In this document: in pieces, positions 1-10,453 of the stretch
How the letters are laid out: each line of letters opens with the position of its first letter
Numbering within the stretch: position 1 is the first letter of the stretch
Assembly (NCBI GenBank): GCA_000226015.1
Contig: JH153375.1
Location: 493,082 to 514,377, forward strand
Source of the DNA: Mnemiopsis leidyi
Taxonomy: Eukaryota > Ctenophora > Tentaculata > Lobata > Bolinopsidae
Direction of reading: 5' to 3'
Length of the DNA: 21,296 nt
Position numbers and translations under genes: made by a program
Notes under the pieces: model-generated
What the model was told of the DNA's origin: nothing
The model's input: only the letters and a program-made list of their open reading frames with translations
Database searches by the model: none

Positions 1-315
1 TTGCTACCCCGGGCTAAATCGGAATATCACTTTATTTTAATTGGGAACTGCCAAGAGACTCTTCCCGGTCAAAGGGAGCGACCAATTTATTGGTTTTTGG
101 AAAATTATATGACTGTAATTCAGATTGTTTTGATTTTTTAAGTTTCGTGGTGAAGCGATACTCATAGTTTTTCAGGCATGCTTATTATGCCAAAACTTTC
201 AATATGCTACCAGTTAAACCGTCCAATTGTAGACTGATTTATAACAATTGATATTCTATGTCCATTAAGTCGAAATTATCATTGTTAAACGAAAAAAAAT
301 GGTCTGAAAAATTGT
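1..315. other. AT-rich stretch without a gene
   Basis: I see no coding pattern, RNA gene or clear repeat here. It is AT-rich sequence leading into the foldback at 316. Confidence 0.4.
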
Positions 316-402
316 GAACTTTTGGGAACTTTTGGTAATTTTTCAAAAAGAATTTTCAAATTCGCAATGATTTTTATTCCCAAAAGTTCCCAAAAGTTCA
401 CC
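316..402. repeat. Foldback hairpin with arms of about 22 bp
   Basis: The left arm (316-336) is two copies of GAACTTTTGG in tandem. The right arm (about 381-402) is its inverted complement, CCCAAAAGTT repeated. The arms match almost perfectly over about 21-22 bases around a spacer of about 44 bases. The sequence could be a tiny MITE remnant or, if transcribed, a long hairpin RNA. A run of seven C follows at about 411-417. I see no target-site duplication. Confidence 0.7.
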
Positions 403-590
403 ATTGGAACCCCCCCGTTGGTTCTTTTTAATAATTTTGGACATTTTCATTTGGAATTTTGTAGTTCATAGTTTTAGTTTTACTTTCATCTGTCAAAATT
501 AAACACCGAATTCTAAAGTAAAGTCAGCTGAATGCTTACGCCCAACACGAAACTAGCCAGACATTAACTGGCCTGATGAAATGACATACT
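403..590. other. Spacer without a gene
   Basis: Unremarkable AT-rich sequence between two foldback structures. Nothing supports a gene. Confidence 0.35.
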
Positions 591-1340
591 CCTTGACGGT
601 ATTATATCCGTCTATAACGAAACGATATAGACGCTCAGATTTGAGCTGCGAGAGTTGTTAAACCGAAACGTAAGGCGGAAATATAATTTCGTCAAATTTG
701 TTGTCGCCGTGATACGATGGCTCTTACCGCCCCTACTAATAGTTAAACCCGGCTTTCGCAGCTCAAAGCTGAACGTTTCGTTAAAGTTAAACGTAAGACG
801 GATATAATCTCAATCTGGTAAAAATCAAATCTATTGTTGCGGTTATACTTATAGTTATACCCGACTCCCACAGCTCAACGTTTGAATTACCGGGCGCTGC
901 GAGGCTCTCTCTACTATAAGTATACGCGTTGCCGTAAACGCCTAGGGCCTTGACGAGATGATATCCGTCTAACGTTCTAACGAAACGTTAGAGAGAGCAG
1001 AAAACTGCGAGCCGCGCGCGGGTCGGGTAACACCTCGACAACTAGGGCCTTGTAGGTTGATAACCTACTGTCGCGGCCATCACGCGCTGTCACGCATTCT
1101 AGACGCGCATCGCCCGTTGACTAGGGCCCGGTTGTCTTTGTCGCGGTGATACCCGACTCTCGCACCTTTAACGGCCAACGGGCGATGCGCGGCCGGTCTT
1201 CGAAATTCGCCAGACCAGAAATGCGTGAGAGCACGTGATGGCCGCGACAGGTTATCAACCTACAATCGCAGCTCAAAGCTTAACGAGATCGTTTCGGTAG
1301 ACGGATATAATCTCGTCAAGGTTGTCGGACTTTGTCCGAC
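591..1340. mobile_element. Compound nested foldback (MITE-like) element
   Basis: The block is GC-richer than its surroundings and is made of nested inverted repeats. The outer left arm, 591-652 (starts CCTTGACG, contains TATATCCGTCTA, ends TTTGAGCTGCGAG), matches the reverse complement of 1265-1322. A second pair of the same sequence lies inside: about 756-812 in the right-arm orientation and about 947-1012 in the left-arm orientation. The core is another inverted repeat, 1049-1120 against 1174-1264, sharing GTAGGTTGATAACCT, GTCGCGGCCATCACG and GCGCATCGCCCGTTG. A smaller pair, TATACTTATAG at about 845 and CTATAAGTATA at about 913, sits between them. CTAGGGCC recurs at about 942, 1042 and 1120 at module borders. 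The right end closes with the perfect hairpin GTCGGAC-TTT-GTCCGAC (1324-1340). There is no ORF for a transposase, so I infer a non-autonomous foldback element formed by insertion of related elements into each other. Confidence 0.75.
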
Positions 1341-1502
1341 CCTGATCATTCCATTTCCCTGAGTATAAAATCAAAAATGTCGGGAGGGAGCGCGCTGCCG
1401 TACAACTACAAAGGGCCCGGTGATATATCTTGCTTTTTGGAAATTCGCTATTCGCTTCTAGTTCAAATGAGGGTTTGCTAGTGCTACACGTTGCATAGCC
1501 CT
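1341..1502. other. Spacer without a gene
   Basis: Short spacer next to the nested foldback. It contains a GGGCCCGG stretch at about 1414 resembling the CTAGGGCCCGG border at about 1121, so it may still belong to the repeat-derived region. Confidence 0.3.
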
Positions 1503-1521
1503 GCTGCCGCGAAGCGGCAGC
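1503..1521. repeat. Perfect GC hairpin with GAA loop
   Basis: GCTGCCGC, then GAA, then GCGGCAGC: an 8-bp perfect stem with a three-base loop. Its apex is GCGAAGC, a DNA heptamer known to form an unusually stable mini-hairpin. The same apex recurs at 21071-21087 and, on the minus strand, at 19782-19792. Confidence 0.8.
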
Positions 1522-1551
1522 CTCCGGCGTGTCTAGAACTTCTTCGAGATG

Positions 1552-1580
1552 GGTGATGGCCGCGACGGTAGGTTATCTAC
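1552..1580. repeat. Stray fragment of the nested foldback family
   Basis: GTGATGGCCGCGAC followed by GGTAGGTTATCTACC closely matches the core arm at about 1235-1262 (GTGATGGCCGCGACAGG, then TTATCAACC). It lies more than 200 bases outside the main element, so it is a separate or broken-off copy. Confidence 0.6.
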
Positions 1581-4480
1581 CAACAAGACTGAAGACTAAG
1601 CCAGACTTGCTCTATAACTTGCCTGGGTACCTCAGTCCTTTTTGTCTACGACAACGTGAACGATCGGAGAGCACCTTAGCGCCTAGTAGGATTTGCCACT
1701 CGGATGTCGGAGAATCTGCAGTGTAGGCCTGCACCGTACTTTCATCTGTACAACTACAAAAGCGAGAATTTTTCCTCGCTTGTCGACACTACCGTGTAAA
1801 AGAAATTGCTGTTCTCCTTTATTTCGTAAGAAACAGTATCAAGGCAGGGATAACTATTTCAAGGTTAAGGTACGGTAAATCCCCTGATTGAATTAAAGGC
1901 TGGGTAGGGAAGGTATTAGCAATCAACCCATCTGTTGTTGTGCGGGTTTAAGACGTCCAGTGTTTGGGTGCTCAGCTCAGTAGACTGAGATGTTCGGGAG
2001 GCTTCAAACGATTAAATGCTCCAACAAGTACTACTTCAAGTCATCCCACTGGAGATGCAATCACATAACAGTAGTTAACAAATCTTGTGTTAAAGCTTGA
2101 AAGTCCTGATGAAGTTTGGATTCAAATCTTTGTTTTCATCTTTTCTGGTACATTCGAAGATAGAGTTCAGCTAACAGATTTTAGCTGAGATCGTTAATAG
2201 AGAATCGGCAAGCAGTTCTCTAAATTTTAGTACCTTAAACGGACAACAAATTCAACTAGATCGTTCTAAAAGAATAGAGAAACTGCCTCAAACCAATGTT
2301 TCGATGGCAGCATTCAAATTTCCGATTGAATTATTAAAAAGGACCTGCTAAACCTTCATAAAATCTGGCCATTCATGAGAAAATAAGCATTTTCTCTGAC
2401 GAGACGATGCAATGGCGGATTGCGCGGCTGCCAGGCCGCTAAAAAAGTATGCTTATGAAATGCGCAAAAATATTGCTCTTTCTGGACAATTGCTGCTGCG
2501 CCTTACACTCATGTACACCCGAAGTTGTGACCGTTTTTCAACCACCTCGTGTCAATCAAGTTCGAACACCCAACATATTTGGCAGAATGAACGATCAAAA
2601 TCCCGAAGTGCTTTATAATCATGGTGTGGTAAAGATGAATTTCTTTGAAACTTTGACGATAAAAAGGACAACAAATGAGATTAACTCGTTGTATAGTAAC
2701 TATAATATGACTATCACAAAAGGACAAGTAAAGATTTCTTGTCCTTTTAATCATCAAGATCATTACATACACCCTTTACTAAATACCAAAATGGAACTAA
2801 ATTTCAATCACTATATATGCATTGTACTGTCTATTAAAGCACAAAGAAATTTTATTCTTGCATCAATTTGTTTGCAATAATTCCAAAAGTTAATCGGATT
2901 AGATTCCAAAACAGAGCAATTCTTCGGGATTGTTGTCTTATGTCCACGATCGATGGATTTTCTGCTCCTCTTGCACTGAAATAATCATCTAATGAAAGTC
3001 AGTAGCGAAAGTATTTAGTCAACTATAGTCAATACTCGAACAATTGGTACCATCAACATTGAAGAGTCAGATCAAGCTAACAGATAATACAGTAGAAAGT
3101 TCAGTGTAAACTTTAAAACTTCCTCATGTTCCTTACCTCTTCTATTGAAGTTCATTTCTCATCGCATTTTCATTCACGGATGTACGTTATCATCTGTAAT
3201 AAAGAGTTTTAGGTGGCCAAATAGAAATTCTGAAAATATTAGATAGGCCTTGAGAATAAATAAAAATGCATGTTAAGTCCCAGTTATAAACTCCAAAATT
3301 CAATCTGTACATTGGTACTAACCTGCAGTAAATTGGTCAGCTATTTTTGTTCGAAGATTAAAGCTGGTCACAAGAAGGAATGTGTGGTATCTGGATAACA
3401 GCGTCACTGAGGGGTTATCATTCATTATCTCAGGTACTGTTAAATAAATCGTGTTATATCACATTGTGGGTGAATTAGACTCATCGTTTTTGCATTTTAG
3501 GAATCCATAATTTTGGAATTTTCTTCTATTTATATAACTTAAGAGGTTCAAATTGAATGTACAGAATTAGAAACGCAATTTCAATGATCGATGTTCAATC
3601 AAGAAAGGTATGCATTTACCTGTTTTGACCGTTATAGAATACAAAACCATCTATTTAGCGAGGAAAAATACCAGAAATAATAGCGTTAATGAATCTGAAG
3701 TTGACTCCTCTTTCTCGTTGGAATTTTCAGGAGATACTTGGTTGAAAGGTTAGATGGCGTTTTTGACAACCTCATTCAAATAGAGATGAATTGAAAAATA
3801 GCTGCTACCGACTGAGATTGAATACCAGAGCCTTGTTATCCAATAATCTTAACAGTCAATGTTAATTTAAGATATGCGATAGGATTGGAACAAATTCCAT
3901 TGTGAATTTTACTTAGGATCTGACTGAGTGTGGATCAATGGTTCAACTTTTGAATGATCTACCTTTCAGAGTCCAATTAATACAAGGATATAAATGGAAT
4001 TGAATTATCAAAATATGGAAGAAAATAGTTTTACATTTTGAGATTATTGAACTGTTAACTGTTAAATGTAGATAAAATAAATGTTACAATAATTTTCTCC
4101 TTTTCAACACTTTATACGGAACCCGGACTTAGTCCTAACTCGTAAAGTAGAGCGAACCAAGAATTTAACAGCACCAAGTTATTTAAAAACATGTATAACG
4201 GCTATGATGAAATGTCCGGGAGTGCTCTGATTATTCAAAGCCTACGACAAATAATATAATATACAATACACATAGTTGTATTGAGTTACGCATTCAAACA
4301 AAAATGTAGTTAAGAATCATGAAGTTAAATGTAATATTGTCAGCACGAAAACAGGATAGTAAGGACACACTGATAAACAGTCCGAGATTCGGCTTCAATG
4401 ATGTCAGAGTCATAGCTGCAGAGATAAAATACGACTTGTACAACCTGAACTATTGAGTTTTGTTAACAACTAGAGTCATT
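1581..4480. other. Long AT-rich region without a recognised gene
   Basis: Several short open stretches occur, the longest at 2449-2880 on the plus strand (143 codons). None shows a domain, a splice-bordered exon or a protein I recognise, and overlapping frames are open as well. It may be intergenic, or the last intron of the hnRNP M-like gene, whose final exon(s) I cannot find. Confidence 0.4.
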
Positions 4481-4683
4481 GGTATCAGAAGAAAGGACGC
4501 ATGATGTCGATGGCGTCCTGATAAGATCTCCGGGATGGCAGACTAGATATCAAGCCGGACTTCGATCTCTCGACCTTGGAGATGTGATCTGTGGAACATA
4601 TCTAGATCTTGGAGTTAAGAAAAACATCTTCAATAGAAGTCATGATAAAAGGAGATGTGTCTGAGTGAGTTTTAGACTGAAAT

Positions 4684-5283
4684 TTGACCTTTTTACATAC
4701 TAATCGCGAATGCAAAAAAATTATAGAGCAGCATTTAGGGAATTGTGGCTGGCTGATAAAAACAGTAGGAACCTTATTCATCATCGCAATAACCTTTGAG
4801 AACCGGGTCAATATAATTTCAAAAACTCTTCAGCATCCGATGTTTCTCGATCTTAATATGGAAGATGTCATGACAGATACAACCAGACCAGGAAATCTAG
4901 AGATAATCTTCTACAAAGACAGCAGTCTTCTAAGTCTAGGAGTCACCTTAGTCCTCAATTATGCATTTCAGCGTTATTTCAATATCACAGTTCGCATAGA
5001 ATAAATCTTAAACCCAGAAGTTATATACGACCCAAATACCAAGGAATTGATGGACACATACCAAACCGTAGTAAGCGAATGGGAGACTTTAGAGGATAAG
5101 AGCGAGAATTCTATAAACACAGTTCATGGCATTTTACCTCAGTTTAATCCAGAGTACAGCTCTAAAGCTATACATTTGACTGAACAAGACTCTACACTCT
5201 TGAAATCTAGGCTTTATAGTTATAGTATATTATCTGTATCAGCCAGCCACAGAGAAACCAATGCGCTCGCTCAAATTTTTTGA
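4684..5283 (+). pseudogene. Interrupted 200-codon ORF, unrecognised
   Basis: One frame stays open from 4684 to 5283 except for a single TAA at 5002-5004. The first part begins at TTG, not ATG, and has one strongly hydrophobic stretch (residues about 23-39, GWLIKTVGTLFIIAIT), as a membrane segment would. The second part (from about 5005) is acidic and starts ILNPEVIYDPNTKELM. I do not recognise the protein. The single-pass start followed by a short extracellular-like part is vaguely like the N-terminus of a DEG/ENaC channel, but no diagnostic motif is present. It could be a decayed gene, two exons with a stop in an intron, or chance. Confidence 0.2.
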
Positions 5284-5883
5284 AGAATAATGGACCTTGA
5301 CGGTGGAAAATAATCTACAAGTATCTAATGAGAAGACACATATTTTGATAGAACGGGTGAGTTTGTTGAGATTTTCATCCATCAATCACTTGAAATAACA
5401 GCAGGCTAGTTTAAGATAAATTTGGAAAAAATATTCTATGGTGAATTCAGATTTATTGTAACGGTGAGGTTAATTAAATGAGATTTTTTGTTACATCGAT
5501 CAAAATGCTTAGAAATAGGAGCTATTTTCTCGGCTTGAGATGCAAGAAAAAATACAAATGAAGGGAAATTTAAAACCTTACATAAGCCTCATTGTGACGA
5601 ATTTAGCGATTTGATTCTGTGCTGAGCAACTGCAATTCATATGAGATTATTGCGCAAATCATGAAGCCACCTTTGCGCAAAGAGACAATTCATTCTAGCG
5701 GAAATGCTGACTTTTTTGACTTCCAAGGCTTATACCTCATAGCCAAACATTAACATTACAAATGCGAACGATGGATGAGAACTAACATAACTATACAAAA
5801 ATAATTTTGTGGGTTTTTGACGGAAACTGACGTAGAATTACATATTTTACAAATTTGAACCTAATCAATTTAAATTTGTTTCA
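5284..5883. other. AT-rich stretch without a gene
   Basis: Nothing recognisable. I looked on the minus strand for the missing RRM3 exon of the hnRNP M-like gene and did not find it. Confidence 0.35.
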
Positions 5884-6063
5884 ATGAAGGATACTGACAG
5901 CACGCTCGCAGTCACTAGCACTCTCGAACCTAACAACACCACAGCCTCTACTGCGGCCCTCCTTATCCGTCATGATGGAACAATCAACTATGTGACCGGA
6001 ATGTCTAAAGTAATCCTTGAGTTGCTGATTTCCAAGGGTGTATGGAATCTAGGAACAGAAATG
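5884..6063 (+). CDS. Exon-like ORF, unrecognised
   Basis: The ORF opens at ATG 5884 and reaches a plausible donor, TGG|GTTAGT, at 6063/6064. Base composition changes towards coding-like codons from about 5930. The peptide contains ALLIRHDGTINYVTGMSK and later GVWNLGTEMW. The pattern 'xxRxDGTxxYxxxM' followed by a W-ending segment faintly recalls the ligand-binding domain of Cys-loop receptors, but the diagnostic Cys and FPFD residues are absent. I found no partner exon nearby. It may be a single exon, a relic, or chance. Confidence 0.2.
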
Positions 6064-6512
6064 TGGGTTAGTTTGGTGACACCTTTGGGAGGGGAGAATT
6101 TAGAGTGTCGACTTGTTGTTCAATTTCGACTTTAGTATTTAACTATTCAACCAAAGTAATTTTGGTTGAACTTTGAACCTTCTGCGCTAATGGATCTAAT
6201 CAACTTTCTACACATTCGTTTTCTTAACTTGAATTGTATAATGTCAATCAATCTCAATAAAACGATAGAATTCGGCGTATCAGTGTCACCATATCAATAC
6301 CTCTCTCAGATCTAGAGACATAAATTGTTTAACTGATTAGACAGGAATATCCATCCTCATGCTCTAACAAAATTGAATCTAACTGATACCCGAACATTTT
6401 AAAACAACTCATCCTATGAGAGCTTGTTGAAGAGGAAGCTTATATAACGTGACTACATCTTTTAATGATTTACGTAGCATCACGTGACTAGATAAGGAGG
6501 AAATGCACTTAC
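6064..6512. other. Sequence downstream of the last visible hnRNP M-like exon
   Basis: Read on the minus strand, this is the start of the intron after the GTAAGT donor at 6507-6512. It contains no continuation of RRM3. I see no gene here. Confidence 0.4.
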
Positions 6513-9500
6513 GTTTCTCACGAATATCTGGTTCTTGGAGGAGGGTTCAGAGCGATACTTGTTGCTGTATCGGTCTGGACTGTATTGTCTAGTGGAAGTT
6601 CTCTCGCCACTGTATGGGTCTGATCTCCTGTCTTCGCGGTCTCGGCTTAGGGGAGCGTGGTTTAGATTACACGTGTACTTGTCATTACACGTGTATTTGT
6701 AGTTACACGTGTATTTTTCATTACACGTGTACTTGTCATTACACGTGTATTTGTAGTTACGCGTGTATTTGTAATTACGCGTGTATTTGTCATTACACGT
6801 GTATTTGTCATTACACGTGTATTTGTCATTACACGTGTATTTGTCATTACACGTGTATTTGTCATTACACGTGTATTTGTAATCACACGTGTATCAGTAA
6901 TTACACGTTTATTTGTCATTACACGTGTATTTATCATTACACGTGTATTTGTAATTACACGTGTATTCGCCACTACACCTGTATTTGTAATTCCAAGTGT
7001 ATTTTTACGTATATTTGTCTACTACTCCGTTAATTTGTCAATACTTCAGCTGTATCGAGGTAAAATATACAACGAAGTAGATGAACATTTCATAACTTTC
7101 CAACATACTGATTACTGAAGTATCTGAATGCAGACCGCAGGTTACCTGGAATAATCCCGGTGTTCCGAACGAGAGGAAGACTCGTAAGGAGTGCTAGAAG
7201 AGAAACCAGACCCGCCGTAACTTCCACTTCCACACTTCCACCTCCACCAGCTGAGCCTCCGACACTTTGTGTCTTCAACAGACCTGACCATTTATCGTGT
7301 TATAACTTATATAATGATGTGTTATAACATTATATCGTGTTATAACTTATATAATGTTGTGAAAATGTCGGCGAAAAATGTCGGCGGATTTGCAAAATTA
7401 AAAGACTTTCAGGTTCACGGGCAAGCCCAAAAACTGTTCCAGACGAGAACAATTCTCAGTCCTTACCTTCCATAGTATCCCTGCCGAGCAAGTTCTCCAG
7501 AGCACTGGAAGAACTTCCCCTAGAGTCGGCTCCTCCAGCACTGTTTATAAGGTTCGTCAACATGGGGTTGTTGTTTCCTCCCAGCATGGAACTGATGGCA
7601 GCTAGCCCGATACTCTGATAAGTTGTACAAGTGTACATGTTTGTGTAAAAAAAGTATGTAACAAGAAAGTAAGTACATGTTGTCTAGTGTCTAGTAAACT
7701 AGGTAAACGTCGTTATATCAGGAGACAATAATAGGCGTTTATCTGAAGATAAAACAGCTGCAATTAAGTGCAAGATGTTCTACCTGTAGAAGTTTGGACT
7801 GTTGGTCAGTCCCGGCAGATCCAGCACTGTACCCGCCAGACTGTTGTGTGTACCCGCTAGGCTGGTCCATGTGACCAGGATTACTGGACACACTGCTGGC
7901 TCCATGTCCAGACCCGTGACTGGGTCCCATGTGCGAGTTTCCCATTGGACTCGGGCCCATTGGGCTGGGTCCATGACCGTGACTCATGTGACCATGACTC
8001 ATTGGACCCGGTCCCATAGGTCCGGGACCCATTGAAGAAGGTCCCATTGGACCTGGACCCATTGGTCCGGGACCCATGGGCCCAGGACCCATAGGGCCTG
8101 GTACGTTAACCGAGGTCAACTTGTCCTGAAATAGACTAGTTTTAATGTTGCTTCAGCTTCGTTGATAAGAGCTTAAAAAACAAAAAATCGAAATCTCTTT
8201 TTAAGAGAAATTAAGGGAATGAAAAAATGATGAGGGTCCAACCTGAGAAATGTTACATACCAGTCTAACGCTAAGTCTGCGTCCCTTGATGTTCTTCTGA
8301 TCAAACATATCAATACACCTCAGTGCCATGTCAGGGTAAGCGAAGGTGACGGTTCCGAAACCTTTACTCTTGCCCTCTCTGTCTCGCTCTAGGTTTACTC
8401 GGAGTATCTCGCCAGCACCCTTCAACTGGTCTCGTAGGAATTTGGGAGTAATCTCGTATGCCAGCTGAAAATCATAGTTTATTATAGTACTATTATAGTA
8501 TATTATAGTACAGGTGAATACTGTAAATAAAAGTGTGAATGTTTATGCGATTCAAAACGTTTCAATTGAGAAGTTATCTCAAGCAAAACACAATAGGTCG
8601 AAAGCTAGTAGCTAATTAATGATATGTGTACGTAAAGAGACTAAACATATTGTAAATATATAGTTTACTTACATTGCTGACAAAGACGACATTACTGACA
8701 GCTTGTTGCTGCATGTGAGGTGGAGGTCCCATGTCCATGGGATGCATGGGTCCAGGACCCATGGGCATAGGGCCGGGTCCATGCCCGCCCATCGGGGGAG
8801 GGGGTCCCATTGGGTCCGGAACTTTCGGGTAGAACCTGATTTCGTCCTGGGAGGAAAGGAAGTTAGAGGTCATAACGAATGTTTAATTTTCTGACATTCA
8901 AGAAGTTGTTAGTAATTTTTCAGCAGATATTTCAAAATTAAATGCGGTACCAGATCTAACTTACTGCTTTGACTTTGATTTCACGACCGTTGACTTTGGA
9001 ATCATTCAAAGACTCGATGGCTTTCTTTGCTTCTTCAGGAGTACTGTACTCAACTAGTCCACAACCCATACTCTTGCCGCTGTCGTCCTCAAACAACTCC
9101 ACAAATGTGACGTTACCCGCTGAACAAGAGATGGGAACTTTAATCTTTTAAATTAAATGTTATACCTCAGAGAGACCGGCATGTTTTTCCTTGAACATTG
9201 CGATTTAAATTGCAGTTTGAGGCCAAGCTGGAGTAGCGTTCAAATAAAATGAACACTAACCTTACTGCAGGGTTTAAAAATATAAGATAAGTTAGTAACA
9301 TTCAGTTCCCTACCTTCCTTCATATGGTCTTTAAACTGTTGCCACTTCAGATCATACGGCAGATTGTTAACGTAACACCTCTTGTTGGGACTTCCCTTTA
9401 TCCGTTTAGGAGTGTAGGGTACAAGGCGGGGTCCCCCAGGGTTGTCGTTACGCCGGTTGTGTCTCATTGGACCTCCCCTTCCTCCACGGTTCGGAGATCT

Positions 9501-9518
9501 TCTTCTGTCTGATACCAT
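6513..9518 (-). CDS. HNRNPM: hnRNP M / MYEF2-like RNA-binding protein (3' end missing)
   Basis: Nuclear pre-mRNA-binding protein that acts in splicing in the family. Eight exons with GT-AG borders: 9518-9314, 9119-8965, 8846-8673, 8464-8261, 8125-7784, 7614-7467, about 7250-7146 and 6645-6513. The start ATG (9518) opens an Arg/Gly-rich N-terminus. RRM1 spans exons 1-2 (RNP2 CYVNNLPY, RNP1 KSMGCGLVEY). A Gly-Pro-Met linker follows, then RRM2 across exons 3-4 (RNP2 VFVSNLAY, RNP1 KSKGFGTVTF). Exon 5 is dominated by GPMGP repeats, and exons 6-8 are Ser/Gly/Arg-rich. Exon 8 ends with KNQIFVRN, the first strand of RRM3, directly at a GTAAGT donor. The rest of RRM3 is not visible to the left. Exon 7 fits the phases of its neighbours only if two bases (the extra CA at about 7231-7234) are ignored, or if an acceptor at 7273-7274 is used. 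MYEF2 is the vertebrate paralogue. Confidence 0.88.
6667..7008. repeat. 18-bp minisatellite of E-boxes, about 19 units
   Basis: The unit is TTACACGTGTATTTGTCA, repeated head to tail from 6667 with little variation. Fourteen of the first 17 units keep the palindrome CACGTG. Two have ACGCGT and one has CACGTT, and units 18-19 are degenerate. The array lies in the intron before the last visible exon of the hnRNP M-like gene and ends about 20 bases short of its acceptor. Because 18 is a multiple of three, long frames are open on both strands (TRVMTN repeats on the minus strand), but these are by-products. CACGTG is the core site of bHLH factors such as Myc/Max and USF. Confidence 0.92.
7293..7359. 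repeat. Two direct repeats, 40-bp period
   Basis: ATCGTGTTATAACTTATATA, continuing into ATG, occurs from about 7294 and again from about 7334. The two copies (7293-7319 and 7333-7359) are nearly identical and separated by 13 bases. They lie in an intron of the hnRNP M-like gene, just upstream of the problematic exon 7. Confidence 0.75.
8474..8512. repeat. Short AT tandem repeat
   Basis: Imperfect repeats of TATTATAGTA in the intron between the two RRM2 exons of the hnRNP M-like gene. Simple sequence with no evident function. Confidence 0.6.
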
Positions 9519-9560
9519 CTTGACTAGATCAGGATACAGAGGTTAGGGAACGGGAGATTG
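9519..9560 (-). other. Probable 3' splice acceptor 5 bases before the hnRNP M-like ATG
   Basis: On the minus strand a C/T-rich run (about 9560-9526, including CTCCCGTTCCCTAACCTCTG) ends in CTAG at 9527-9524. TCAAG and then the ATG follow. This leaves a 5-base leader after the acceptor, either from a 5'UTR intron or from a trans-splice site. Confidence 0.45.
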
Positions 9561-10453
9561 GAGATAGTGATTCAATATCAGTTTTTTATTATATATTATT
9601 ATAGTTGGTTAGCTATTGAGTTTTCGTTTCAAATCATACTTTAAGTTGTTGAGAAAAAGTTGATTAATGAATGAGTATTGAGTTCACAAACGGTAGAATG
9701 TATGAAAAATTTAAAATGGTTCTATCAAATAAATTCACGAAATATCAAAACGTTAACCAGCATTCAAACAAAAACTTAAATAATACTCTGAAATGAACAT
9801 GTTTGTGTTGGTGAAATAGAAACGAATATAGAAAATCCAAAAGGAAAACAGACACACAAGTTTACAAGTCCAGCTCAGGGCAAACAAATAACTGTCATCA
9901 GTACAATATGAGACATTGACACAACTGTACTCAAGCTGTGCGAGGTATAAGTTACAGTGACACCAGGATAGCGGGGTAGAGAGAAATCTGGAGAAGATTA
10001 ATTGTTAGTTAGTATCAATATGTTGGCTAATAATGTTTGTTTATTTTCATACTTGATGACAGTGTAATTCTGGAAAATTGATAATTCAAAATTCTAATTG
10101 AGGTTTTTTTAATTACCAACAAAGATTTTCTTACGATTAAGGTGTTCTAATAAACCAACAAAGCTCAAATCACCTGGTTGCTGTCACGGCACACGTACAC
10201 AGATCTCAGTACTGTGTGACCTGTATAAAATGTTTACTTGTTTCATTGTTATCAAACGTCACGTAACGACCGTCAACTAGAACATTCCATCATAATCGCA
10301 TCTCAATATCATGGTCTGTCATATAAGATCAAGCTTGTAATCAATTGGAAGCAAATCAGCAACATGCCACTGATACCACACCTACATTACGTACCAGAGG
10401 TATAATTCGAGCAGACACACAGGCCCAATATCTTGGTAGTAGAACGTTGTAGT
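9561..10453. other. Spacer between APC10 stop and hnRNP M-like start
   Basis: It should hold the APC10 3'UTR and whatever promotes the hnRNP M-like gene. A minus-strand AATAAA (plus strand TTTATT, 10040-10045) is a possible but distant APC10 poly(A) signal. I see no other gene. Confidence 0.4.

Noticed and set aside
2552..2565. tRNA B-box-like GTTCGAACACC
   Set aside because: No paired T-stem, A-box or acceptor stem around it.
2449..2880. 143-codon plus-strand frame
   Set aside because: No domain, no splice context and an overlapping frame that is also open. It reads as chance in this sequence.
6614..7033. Long open frames on both strands through the 18-bp repeat
   Set aside because: The unit length is a multiple of three, so any stop-free frame stays open. 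The minus frame stops before the real exon, and the array lies in an intron.
7802..8035. Plus-strand frame opposite the Gly-Pro-Met repeats
   Set aside because: Shadow of the biased minus-strand hnRNP M-like exon.
9160..9185. Possible micro-exon (KHAGLSE-like) between RRM1 exons of the hnRNP M-like gene
   Set aside because: It has a GT donor and looks like RRM1 sequence, but its phase does not fit either neighbour, and the two main exons join in frame without it.
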